A stretch of DNA of 5,173 nucleotides from Thermomicrobiaceae bacterium (GCA_025966355.1 JAICWZ010000171.1:1-5173), one strand, 5' to 3'; numbered from the stretch's first letter, positions 1 through 5,173 are shown. The notes: a model not told the origin generated them from the letters alone. Program-made: numbers and translations.

Positions 1-437
1 TCGAGCGTTTCGCCGAGGCCGGTGCTGATCTCATCACGGTGCAGGTCGAAGCGTGCGTGCATGTCCATCGAACGCTGCAGCAGATTCGCGAAGCCGGTTG
101 CCAGGCCGGTCTCGCGCTCAATCCGGGTACGCCGGTGTCGGCCGTCGAAGAGGTCGCGTCGCTGCTCGATGTCGTGCTGATCATGAGCGTCAATCCCGGC
201 TTCGGCGGTCAGTCGTTCATTCCGACGTCACTGAGCAAGATTGGGCGGGTTCGCACATTGCTTGATGCCGTCAATCCTGTGGCACTGATCGAGGTCGATG
301 GAGGCATCAAACCTGAAAATGCGCGCGAGATCTGGCAAGCGGGCGCCGGAATTCTCGTCGCTGGAACCGCGATTTTCTCGCCTGAACGGTCAGTGGCTGA
401 GTCGATCGAGGCGTTTCGATCTGTTTTCGTTGATTGA
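1..437 (+). CDS. rpe: Ribulose-phosphate 3-epimerase, C-terminal part (5' end outside window)
   Basis: Interconverts D-ribulose 5-phosphate and D-xylulose 5-phosphate in the pentose phosphate pathway (cytosol). The open frame enters at base 3 with ERFAEAGADLIT and gives 144 residues, roughly the last two thirds of a usual 215-230 residue TIM-barrel enzyme. Family signatures are clear: HVHRTLQQI, LNPGTP, MSVNPGFGGQSF (phosphate-gripping loop), EVDGGI with the catalytic and metal-binding Asp, and the second phosphate loop AGTAIF. One key residue is odd. The segment that reads ITFHPEA in E. coli and SVHAEA in B. subtilis is ITVQVEA here, so the usual metal-ligand His is Gln (CAG, bases 42-44). 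The other metal ligands (the His and Asp of the DGHF-type motif) lie upstream of the window. The gene ends in GTT GAT TGA, two bases before the opposing MFS stop codon. Identity is near certain; full activity is not proven because of the Gln. Confidence 0.96.
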   Translation, partial: ERFAEAGADLITVQVEACVHVHRTLQQIREAGCQAGLALNPGTPVSAVEEVASLLDVVLIMSVNPGFGGQSFIPTSLSKIGRVRTLLDAVNPVALIEVDGGIKPENAREIWQAGAGILVAGTAIFSPERSVAESIEAFRSVFVD

Positions 438-445
438 CGTCAATC
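432..445. repeat. 14-base perfect palindrome holding both convergent stop codons
   Basis: GATTGACGTCAATC reads the same on both strands. Each gene ends in GAT TGA (Asp-stop): rpe at 432-437 on the plus strand, the MFS gene at 445-440 on the minus strand. With G-U pairs the RNA stem could extend to GUUGAUUG-ACGU-CAAUCGGU (429-448). No U-run follows on either strand, so it is not a canonical Rho-independent terminator. It may be a weak bidirectional pause or termination element, or simply a result of close packing. Confidence 0.6.
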
Positions 446-2035
446 GGTCGTGCCGCGGTTCAGAAGCAACGCGGGGATGATGGCAAGCAGGCAGATGACG
501 GCCGCGACGGCGAACGTGTCGCGGATGATCGAGAGCGTGAGCGGCAACGCGAGGTTTTCGACGTATAGCTCCTGCCGGATCAGGTAATCCGAGAGAGTTT
601 CGGCCGGCAGCTGCTTGAGCGGCGGTAGCGCGATGAGCTGCCGGTTAAGGCGACTCACCGCCCACCCGGTCATGGCCGAAATGCCGATGGTCATGCCGAG
701 CAGTCGTGTCGCAATCACGAGTCCGGATGCGATGCCGAGGTCGCGTTCGCGAGCGGCATCGAGCGCGGCGGCGACAATCGGTGCGATCACCAGACCGAAC
801 CCGAGCCCACCGATCGCCAGCTCGATTGCCATACGCGCGAGAGCCAGGTGGTTCGGCCAGTGGCTCATCAAGAAGAAGCCGGCCGCCGCGGGCACGAGTC
901 CGATCAGCACGACGCTTCTGTAGCCAAGCCGATTGCTGAGCCAGCCACCCACGACCCCACCCAAGGCCATCGCCAGACAGAACGCCCCGAGCAGCTCAGC
1001 GCTCACGACTTCGGTGCGATCTGACGACACCATCAATGCTACTTGCAGCGGCACATTCACCATCGCGACCATCAGCGCGCCGCCGATCAGAAAATTCGAA
1101 AGATTTGCCGCCGAGAAGACTCGGTCGCTGAAGAGATCGAGCGGTATCAGCGGATGGTCCGAGCGGCGTTCGACGGCGATGAGCGCGATCAGGGCTAGGA
1201 TGCCAAGCGCGAGCAGCGGGATACGGTAGTCGGAAAGTGGGTTCGCCGAGCCGCCGAGCGCACGCTGGCCGCTCGGGCCGGACGCATCGGCTCCGGTCGA
1301 GACGCCCAGGCTGACACACAGAAGCCCGAGCGTGAGCAGCGCGGCGCCGGGCAGATCGAGCGGTCGTCGTTGATGCGTCCGGGCGAGCGGCCCGCGCCAG
1401 GTTCGGAGCAAGACGATCGCGGCGATCAGACCGACCGGCAGATTGAGCCAGAAGACGGCGCGCCACGTACCGAACAGTTGCGAAAAGCCGGCGCCCCAAA
1501 CTGGTCCGAGCACCCATCCGAGCGTATCGACGGCTGCCACGATGCCGAGCGCTCCCGCGCGTCGCTGTGCGGGCAAAATATCGCCGACGAGGGCCATTGA
1601 GACCGGCAGCATAGCTCCGCCACCAAGTCCCTGCAGCACGCGGGCGACGATTAAGAGTGTGAGACTGTGCGCCATCGCGCAAACTACCGAGCCGATCGTG
1701 AAAATCGCGAGCGCGATGAGAAAGGTGTTGCGGCGGCCGATCAGGTCGGAGATTCGTCCGAAGAGCGGAATCGTCAAGGTATAGGCGATCAGATAGCCGG
1801 TGACGATCCAAACGTAGCGGTCCGCTTCGATCGTATTGATTCCGAGGTCGAGGAGCATCCGCGGCAAGAGCGGCGCGATCACGGTGAGATCGAGCGCCGC
1901 GATCAGCACGACGACGAGGGCCGGGAACAGGACGGTGCCCGGGCGACTCGTGGCCAGGTCGGAAGATCTTGTTGTCAGACGTTCGGCCGCTCGATTGTGA
2001 CCGGTTTGTTCTGCTGGCTGATGTCGAGTGTCCAC
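440..2035 (-). CDS. MFS exporter, DHA2 (EmrB/QacA-like) 14-helix family; Rv1410/P55-like partner of the lipoprotein
   Basis: Proton-coupled efflux protein of the cytoplasmic membrane, 531 residues, typical of the 14-segment DHA2 family. Hydrophobic segments begin near residue 34 and end near 526. Motifs visible: TM1 motif LDLTVIAPLLPRM (Asp49), motif A FGRISDLIGRRNT at 92-104, motif B ARVLQGLGGG at 131-140, motif C around 163-181 (LGWVLGPVWGAG), and a degenerate second motif A near 363-375 (GGWLSNRLGYRSV). About 45 mostly polar residues (458-503) separate the last two helices on the outer side. The start is uncertain. GTG at 2035 has only a weak GGGAAG upstream and overlaps the lipoprotein gene by 61 bases. 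No in-frame ATG, GTG or TTG lies between it and TM1. A CTG at 1978 would overlap the upstream stop as CTGA and give 512 residues with a normal short N-terminus. The pairing with a LprG-like gene suggests lipid or lipoglycan export rather than simple drug efflux; this is inference, and the substrate is unknown. Confidence 0.93.
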   Translation of the reverse strand: MDTRHQPAEQTGHNRAAERLTTRSSDLATSRPGTVLFPALVVVLIAALDLTVIAPLLPRMLLDLGINTIEADRYVWIVTGYLIAYTLTIPLFGRISDLIGRRNTFLIALAIFTIGSVVCAMAHSLTLLIVARVLQGLGGGAMLPVSMALVGDILPAQRRAGALGIVAAVDTLGWVLGPVWGAGFSQLFGTWRAVFWLNLPVGLIAAIVLLRTWRGPLARTHQRRPLDLPGAALLTLGLLCVSLGVSTGADASGPSGQRALGGSANPLSDYRIPLLALGILALIALIAVERRSDHPLIPLDLFSDRVFSAANLSNFLIGGALMVAMVNVPLQVALMVSSDRTEVVSAELLGAFCLAMALGGVVGGWLSNRLGYRSVVLIGLVPAAAGFFLMSHWPNHLALARMAIELAIGGLGFGLVIAPIVAAALDAARERDLGIASGLVIATRLLGMTIGISAMTGWAVSRLNRQLIALPPLKQLPAETLSDYLIRQELYVENLALPLTLSIIRDTFAVAAVICLLAIIPALLLNRGTTD

Positions 2036-2700
2036 GTCGTCGTGTTCTTCCCGGAGGCGTCGGAATCATGAAGCGTCAGCTTGACGAGATCGGAATGCGA
2101 TTTGGTGATCCAAAGATCGATGGCGGGCGCCTGGCTGGTAACCGCGCCGGCCGCGATCGGTTGAACGTCAGCCCGTGCGACCGTGGCCGTGATGTGGTAG
2201 CTCTCCTCGCCGTTGACGCTCTCGGTCCCTGCGATTTTTGGACCCTGGAGCGCGCCCAGCACGCGGGCGATGCCCTTGTCGTTGTCATAGAGAACGGCCG
2301 GGTTGTAGCCAAGGCCGGCCGGCGCAGTCTCCCAGGCACCGGTGATCGGGTTGGTGATGAATTGGTCGCCGCCGATTGAGACGAACTTGATCGAGATCGT
2401 CGCGCCTAGGAAGCCGACGTCGGCCTTGGCTTGCGCGCTGTCCGGCCGCGAGAGGTCGCCCTCCGCGCCATGGAGCGCGAGCGTCTTCCCCGCGTCGAGC
2501 GGGACGCTGCCGTCGATCGAGAGCTTGAAGTGGAACGAGGAGACCTGACTGAAGCGCGTGGCGGCATTCGCGAGGACCGTTTGCGCGGTAACGGCGCCCA
2601 CAGTGGCAGTATTGTCATTTGATTTTGAGCCACCGCACGCGGAAATAGCGAGCGCGACCGCGCAAAGCAGTATGATTCGAATCACGAGTTGAAACCTCAT
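1975..2700 (-). CDS. LprG/LppX-type (LppX_LprAFG family) lipoprotein
   Basis: Predicted lipid-anchored extracytoplasmic protein of 241 residues. A signal peptide runs from MRFQLVIRI through a hydrophobic core to the lipobox AISAC, with lipidation Cys22, then a polar linker (GGSKSNDNT). The mature part follows the LprG/LppX pattern: an N-terminal helix with FSQVSSFHFKLSIDGSVP (50-67), an AEGDLSRPDSAQAKADV strand region (79-95), ISIKFVSIGGDQFIT (102-116), LYDNDKGIARVLGAL (137-151) and ESVNGEESYHITATV (160-174), DLWITKSHSDLVKLTL (195-210), and NKPVTIERPNV at the end. In mycobacteria these half-barrel proteins carry triacylated lipids and lipoglycans and work with an MFS pump; that role is family knowledge. 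Start chosen at ATG 2700 because GGAGA lies 9 bases upstream and the signal peptide begins there. An ATG at 2715 (METAF) lacks a well-placed ribosome site. The MFS gene starts inside this gene, so the two are almost surely co-translated. Confidence 0.88.
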   Translation of the reverse strand: MRFQLVIRIILLCAVALAISACGGSKSNDNTATVGAVTAQTVLANAATRFSQVSSFHFKLSIDGSVPLDAGKTLALHGAEGDLSRPDSAQAKADVGFLGATISIKFVSIGGDQFITNPITGAWETAPAGLGYNPAVLYDNDKGIARVLGALQGPKIAGTESVNGEESYHITATVARADVQPIAAGAVTSQAPAIDLWITKSHSDLVKLTLHDSDASGKNTTTWTLDISQQNKPVTIERPNV

Positions 2701-2708
2701 GAACGCGG

Positions 2709-2713
2709 TCTCC
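2709..2713 (-). promoter_or_regulatory. Shine-Dalgarno of the lipoprotein gene
   Basis: GGAGA on the minus strand. The GGAG core is followed by 9 bases before ATG 2700. It settles the start in favour of MRFQ over the upstream in-frame ATG at 2715, which overlaps this site. Confidence 0.7.
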
Positions 2714-2739
2714 ATATCTCGGACGACTCGCGACCGCCA

Positions 2740-2750
2740 ATCGTACCATA
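2740..2750 (-). promoter_or_regulatory. Possible -10 region for the lipoprotein-MFS unit
   Basis: Read on the minus strand this is TATGGTACGAT, offering TATGGT or TACGAT as a -10 box about 40 bases before ATG 2700. I could not find a convincing -35 at 16-18 bases spacing, so this is only a position-based suggestion. Confidence 0.25.
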
Positions 2751-2778
2751 GGCCGGAACGGGCCAGGACCTGTCGCTT

Positions 2779-2807
2779 TTGCGGTCGTACGGCCACTATG
2801 TTACGAT
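2779..2807 (+). promoter_or_regulatory. Candidate sigma-70-type promoter for the phosphatase-amidohydrolase-ruvA unit
   Basis: TTGCGG (2779-2784) and TACGAT (2802-2807) are separated by 17 bases, with 3/6 and 4/6 matches to the TTGACA and TATAAT consensus. This would start transcription near 2814 and leave a leader of roughly 75 bases before GTG 2891. The -10 box overlaps the right arm of the inverted repeat. TATGTT (2797-2802) is an alternative -10. Weak evidence by eye only. Confidence 0.35.
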
Positions 2808-2870
2808 TCTGCGGCCGAAGCGCGAAACCGGGCACGCGACGAATCGATGACCCGGCAAGGCAACTCAAAA

Positions 2871-2880
2871 GGAGTCGAGG
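2871..2880 (+). promoter_or_regulatory. Ribosome binding region of the PP2C gene
   Basis: GGAGTCGAGG lies before GTG 2891. The better core, GGAG (2871-2874), is 16 bases from the start codon, which is long. GAGG (2877-2880) has a 10-base spacing and is the more likely pairing site. It supports a start at GTG 2891 rather than at the far-upstream in-frame ATGs at 2699 or 2798. Confidence 0.5.
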
Positions 2881-2890
2881 CACGACAGCC

Positions 2891-3778
2891 GTGGAAGAGC
2901 TACGCGTCATCATCGGTGCGGGAACGGACACTGGTTCTGTCCGGGAGCAAAACGAGGATGCCGTCTATGTCAGTGAAGAGTCGACTGATGCGGTTGAGAA
3001 AAACGGCATCATGGTCGCGGTTGCTGACGGCATGGGCGGCTACCAGCGCGGTGAGGTTGCCTCACGCATCGCGATCGACACGCTGCGTGACGAGTTTTAC
3101 GGCTCCGAAGTCTCCGAAACCGATGTGCCGCTGCGCTTGAAGCAAGCCTTCCGCAAAGCGAACGACCTGATCTTCGCGGGGGGCTCGGCCGAGGGCGAGC
3201 AAAACATGATGGGCACCACGCTCGTCGCGGCCGTGATTCGCGGACCGGATCTGACTGTCGCGAACGTCGGGGATAGTCGTGCCTATTTGATCCGGGCGAA
3301 TCGTCTCACCCAGATCTCGCGCGATCATTCGCTGGTCGCCGAGCAGGTCGCGGCCGGTGCCATGACCGAGCAAGAGGCGCGCGAAAGCCAGCATCGCAAT
3401 ATCATCACGCGCGCGCTCGGGCATCGCCAGCGGATCGACGTCGACATTTTTGAGATCCGTCTGCTCGAAGAAGATCGCCTTCTCCTCACCACAGATGGGC
3501 TGCACGACTACGTTGATGAGGATCAGATCGTCTCCGTCGCGACCGGCAGCTACCCGGAAGATGCGGCACGTGAGCTGGTGAACCTCGCGCTACAGAACGA
3601 TTCGAACGACAACGTGACGGCCGTCGTCGTCTGGGCTGCCCCGGCCGGGACGCCTTCTGGCCCGGTGGCGGAAATCGCACCCGACGAAAGCCGGCTCGGC
3701 TACGTCATTCCGATGCTCGTGCTGGTCGGCCTGGTCGTCTTCATCGCGATCGTCGTCCTCATCCTCTACCTCGGCTAA
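2891..3778 (+). CDS. PP2C-family Ser/Thr protein phosphatase with C-terminal membrane anchor (PrpC/Stp/PstP-like)
   Basis: Metal-dependent phosphatase that removes phosphate from Ser/Thr (usually the targets of Hanks-type kinases), 295 residues from GTG 2891. The full bacterial PP2C motif set is present: TDTGSVREQNED (12-23, metal residues Glu22-Asp23), ADGMGG (45-50, Asp46-Gly47), GTTLVAAVI (108-116), NVGDSRAYL (125-133), SRDHSLVAEQV followed by a flap segment and NIITRALG (143-177), TTDGLHDYV (200-208, Asp202) and NDNVTAVVV (239-247, Asp240). After a linker of about 20 residues a single hydrophobic helix (271-294) ends the protein at LYLG, so the enzyme faces the cytosol as a tail-anchored protein. 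It lacks the extracytoplasmic domain found after the helix in mycobacterial PstP. The start is chosen because PP2C folds begin just before this point; upstream sequence in frame is Arg-rich and unlike the family. The stop overlaps the next gene as TAATG. No kinase gene is in view. Confidence 0.95.
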   Translation: MEELRVIIGAGTDTGSVREQNEDAVYVSEESTDAVEKNGIMVAVADGMGGYQRGEVASRIAIDTLRDEFYGSEVSETDVPLRLKQAFRKANDLIFAGGSAEGEQNMMGTTLVAAVIRGPDLTVANVGDSRAYLIRANRLTQISRDHSLVAEQVAAGAMTEQEARESQHRNIITRALGHRQRIDVDIFEIRLLEEDRLLLTTDGLHDYVDEDQIVSVATGSYPEDAARELVNLALQNDSNDNVTAVVVWAAPAGTPSGPVAEIAPDESRLGYVIPMLVLVGLVVFIAIVVLILYLG

Positions 3779-4689
3779 TGGCCGGTTCTCGGGCTGATAG
3801 GGCCGCACCTCCGCTCGCTCGGTCCACGTACGTGGTCGATGCGCACACGCATATATTTCCACCGGAGTTTAGTCGCGACCGCGCGTCTCTTATCGAGCGC
3901 GACGCCTGGTTCGGCGAACTCTACGGCAGTCCGAAGATCGCCCTGGCTGGGGAAGCGGAGCTGCTTGCGAGCATGGACGCGGCCGGGGTCGATTGTTCGG
4001 TCATTTGCGGTTTTCCCTGGCTCGATCAGGGCGTCTGTCGAGCGCACAACGACTATCTCCTCGACGTCGCCCGGCGAAATCCAGGTCGCATCGCCGCGGT
4101 CACGATCGCGTCGCCGGCGCAGCCCGGTGCCGCCGGCGAAGCCGAGCGTTGTTTACGCTTGGGCGCGGTTGGGATCGGCGAATTGAACGCCGACGGGCAG
4201 GAGTTCGACCTGTCCGAGCCGCAGCCGCTGGCAGCACTGGTCGAGGTCTGTCAGCAGTTTGACCGGCCGATCCTGTTGCACATCAGCGAGCCGGTCGGTC
4301 ATCTCTATCCGGGCAAGGGGACGGCGACACCGGAAAAACTTCAATCGTTCCTGCTGGCGTATCCTGAGGTGAAGATCGTGGCGGCGCACTGGGGCGGCGG
4401 GTTGCTATTCTATGAATTGATGCCGGAGATCGGCGCGCTCGCGAAAAACGTCGTATACGACACAGCCGCGTCGACGTTCTTGTACGAACCGCGAATCTTC
4501 CGAGCGGTCATCGACATGATCGGTCTCGAACGCATATTGCTGGGAACGGACTACGCGCTGCTGCGCCAGGATCGCTTCATTCGTCGCCTGCGCAAGCAAG
4601 ACGTGACGGAAGCTGAGCTGGCGCTCGTGCTCGGACAAAACGCGGCGCGCGTCTACGGTCTGGCGACGGAGGCGGAAACGCATGATTAG
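3778..4689 (+). CDS. Metal-dependent amidohydrolase, Amidohydrolase_2 (ACMSD-like) family
   Basis: Cytosolic TIM-barrel hydrolase or decarboxylase of 303 residues, close to the family's usual length. Metal-site residues are all present: VDAHTHIFPPE with His23 and His25 after the first strand, ILLHIS with His168, VAAHWGGG with His204, and LLGTDYALL with Asp258. The ending LGQNAARVYGL (285-295) is the typical C-terminal helix motif of ACMSD-like proteins. Members include aminocarboxymuconate-semialdehyde decarboxylase and several aromatic-acid decarboxylases, but the substrate cannot be read from the sequence and no catabolic genes are nearby. ATG 3778 shares its A with the phosphatase stop (TAATG), and there is no good Shine-Dalgarno, so translation probably depends on the upstream gene. 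The first 18 residues (MAGSRADRAAPP...) are a polar lead-in not needed by the fold. A GTG near base 3832 could be an alternative start but sits too close to the catalytic motif. Confidence 0.9.
   Translation: MAGSRADRAAPPLARSTYVVDAHTHIFPPEFSRDRASLIERDAWFGELYGSPKIALAGEAELLASMDAAGVDCSVICGFPWLDQGVCRAHNDYLLDVARRNPGRIAAVTIASPAQPGAAGEAERCLRLGAVGIGELNADGQEFDLSEPQPLAALVEVCQQFDRPILLHISEPVGHLYPGKGTATPEKLQSFLLAYPEVKIVAAHWGGGLLFYELMPEIGALAKNVVYDTAASTFLYEPRIFRAVIDMIGLERILLGTDYALLRQDRFIRRLRKQDVTEAELALVLGQNAARVYGLATEAETHD
4668..4672 (+). promoter_or_regulatory. Strong Shine-Dalgarno of ruvA
   Basis: GGAGG lies 9 bases before ATG 4682, within the last codons of the amidohydrolase gene. It fixes the ruvA start and suggests ruvA can be initiated efficiently on its own as well as by re-initiation. 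Confidence 0.8.
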
Positions 4690-5173
4690 TGGTGTGCGTG
4701 GAGAGATCGTTTCAAAAATCCCCGGCGCCGTGCTCGTTGATCTGCATGGGATGATTCTGAAAGTGCTCACCTCGCAGACGACGCTGGGTGATATCGGTGC
4801 GGCGGGCGAACTGGTTGAACTCAAGACGCATCTTTACGTTCGCGAGGATCAAATCACCCTCTTCGGTTTCGCCGGCCAGGACGAACTCGAGCTGTTTGAG
4901 CTACTCATGACCGTCAGTGGGATTGGTCCGCGCGTCGCGCTCAGCGTTCTCTCGACGGCACGCCCCAATGAGATTCATCACGCCATTGAAACGGAAGACG
5001 TTACGCTCCTGAGTCGCGTTCCAGGGATCGGCAAGAAGACAGCCAATCGCATCATCTTCGATCTCCGCGGCAAGCTGCCCGAGCGCGAGGACGCCGTTCT
5101 CTCCTCGATCTCGTCGTCCGATCAGGAGGCGCTGGAAGCGTTGCAGGCGCTCGGCTATACCTTCGCCGAATCA
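4682..5173 (+). CDS. ruvA: Holliday junction branch migration protein RuvA (3' end outside window)
   Basis: DNA-binding subunit of the RuvAB motor, which binds four-way junctions as a tetramer and loads the RuvB ATPase during recombinational repair. The 164 visible residues cover most of the usual ~190-205. Residues 1-62 form the OB-fold domain I (MISGVRGEIVSKIPGAVLVD...), including LYVREDQITLFGF. Glu55 and Asp56 occupy the same numbered positions as the E. coli acidic-pin residues. Domain II has two helix-hairpin-helix motifs: VSGIGPRVALSVLS (78-91) and VPGIGKKTANRIIFDLRGKL (113-132). A flexible Ser-rich linker (about 138-146) leads into domain III, which contacts RuvB; QEALEALQALGY (148-159) is its start. 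ATG 4682 overlaps the amidohydrolase stop by 8 bases. ruvC, often next to ruvA, is not upstream here; ruvB may follow outside the window. No break or unusual residue is seen. Confidence 0.97.
   Translation, partial: MISGVRGEIVSKIPGAVLVDLHGMILKVLTSQTTLGDIGAAGELVELKTHLYVREDQITLFGFAGQDELELFELLMTVSGIGPRVALSVLSTARPNEIHHAIETEDVTLLSRVPGIGKKTANRIIFDLRGKLPEREDAVLSSISSSDQEALEALQALGYTFAES

Larger units (their letters stand above)
2739..2808. repeat. Inverted repeat in the divergent control region (12-base arms, 11 matches)
   Basis: The left arm AATCGTACCATA (2739-2750) is the reverse complement of the right arm TATGTTACGATT (2797-2808) except at one position. The arms are 58 bases apart centre to centre. 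They sit 39 bases from the lipoprotein start and 82 bases from the phosphatase start. Each arm, read toward its own gene, contains TACGAT, which could be a -10 element, so the symmetry may reflect two matching divergent promoters, a shared operator, or both. No regulator gene is visible in the window. Confidence 0.5.

Noticed and set aside
435..442. TGACGTCA as a regulatory (CRE-like) site
   Set aside because: It is formed by the two opposing stop codons and lies at gene ends in a bacterium; a eukaryotic-type factor site is not meaningful here.
996..2069. Long open frame on the minus strand within the MFS gene
   Set aside because: Arg/Pro/Ser-rich translation without domain features, fully overlapping a clear MFS coding frame; a by-product of high G+C.
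2699..2890. Upstream extension of the PP2C frame (ATG 2699 or ATG 2798)
   Set aside because: It encodes an Arg/Cys-rich segment unlike PP2C proteins and overlaps the candidate promoter; the PP2C fold begins right after GTG 2891.
2701..2890. LexA/SOS box ahead of the unit containing ruvA
   Set aside because: No GAAC-N4-GTTC or CTGT-N8-ACAG pattern is found in the control region; GAACGCGGTC at 2701 has only one half.
2701..2931. Upstream extension of the lipoprotein frame (start at 2931, 77 extra residues)
   Set aside because: The extension has no signal-peptide character, crosses the whole divergent control region and the start of the phosphatase gene, and the lipobox signal peptide with a good Shine-Dalgarno begins at 2700.
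3062..3505. Minus-strand open frame across the phosphatase gene
   Set aside because: It is antisense to conserved PP2C motifs, has no recognisable family and no ribosome site that I can see.
4405..4824. Minus-strand open frame across the amidohydrolase-ruvA junction
   Set aside because: It opposes two well-supported genes and its translation shows no domain or signal features.
1..5173. Frequent GATC/CGATC words throughout
   Set aside because: They follow common Asp, Ile and Ser/Arg codon combinations in both strands of coding sequence and are not clustered in a way that suggests an origin or a methylation-based switch.
1..5173. tRNA, rRNA, CRISPR, insertion sequence or attachment site
   Set aside because: No such structure was seen; coding sequence fills all but about 190 bases of the window.

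Overview
The window is dense bacterial DNA, about 60% G+C by eye. It holds six protein genes, two of them cut by the window edges. I see no RNA genes, insertion sequences, phage genes or CRISPR. The gene set, the RuvA sequence and an actinobacterial-style LprG-like lipoprotein in an otherwise non-actinobacterial setting suggest a high-GC Gram-positive-like lineage. My best guess is Chloroflexota (Thermomicrobia-like). That is inference from protein flavour, not a database match.

Layout. (1) Bases 1-437 (+): C-terminal two thirds of ribulose-phosphate 3-epimerase (Rpe). (2) Bases 440-2700 (-): a two-gene unit transcribed leftward. It holds a LprG/LppX-type lipoprotein (start 2700) and then a 14-helix DHA2/EmrB-type MFS exporter, whose start lies inside the end of the lipoprotein gene. 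It meets rpe tail to tail with 2 bases between the stop codons, and both stops lie in one 14-base perfect palindrome. (3) Bases 2701-2890: a divergent control region of 190 bases with a 12-base near-perfect inverted repeat and a candidate sigma-70 promoter for the rightward genes. (4) Bases 2891-5173 (+): a tightly coupled run of a tail-anchored PP2C-type Ser/Thr protein phosphatase, a metal-dependent amidohydrolase of the ACMSD-like family (shares one base with the phosphatase, TAATG) and ruvA (overlaps the amidohydrolase by 8 bases, strong Shine-Dalgarno, runs off the window).

The genes most likely to act together are the lipoprotein and the MFS pump. In mycobacteria the equivalent pair (LprG with Rv1410/P55) moves triacylglycerides and lipoglycans out of the inner membrane. 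Here the same two-gene architecture seems to occur outside that context, between rpe and a PP2C gene. Those two families sit close together in the Bacillus prpC-prkC-rsgA-rpe cluster, so the export pair may have been inserted into a housekeeping neighbourhood. The phosphatase, amidohydrolase and ruvA appear co-transcribed, with no obvious shared pathway.
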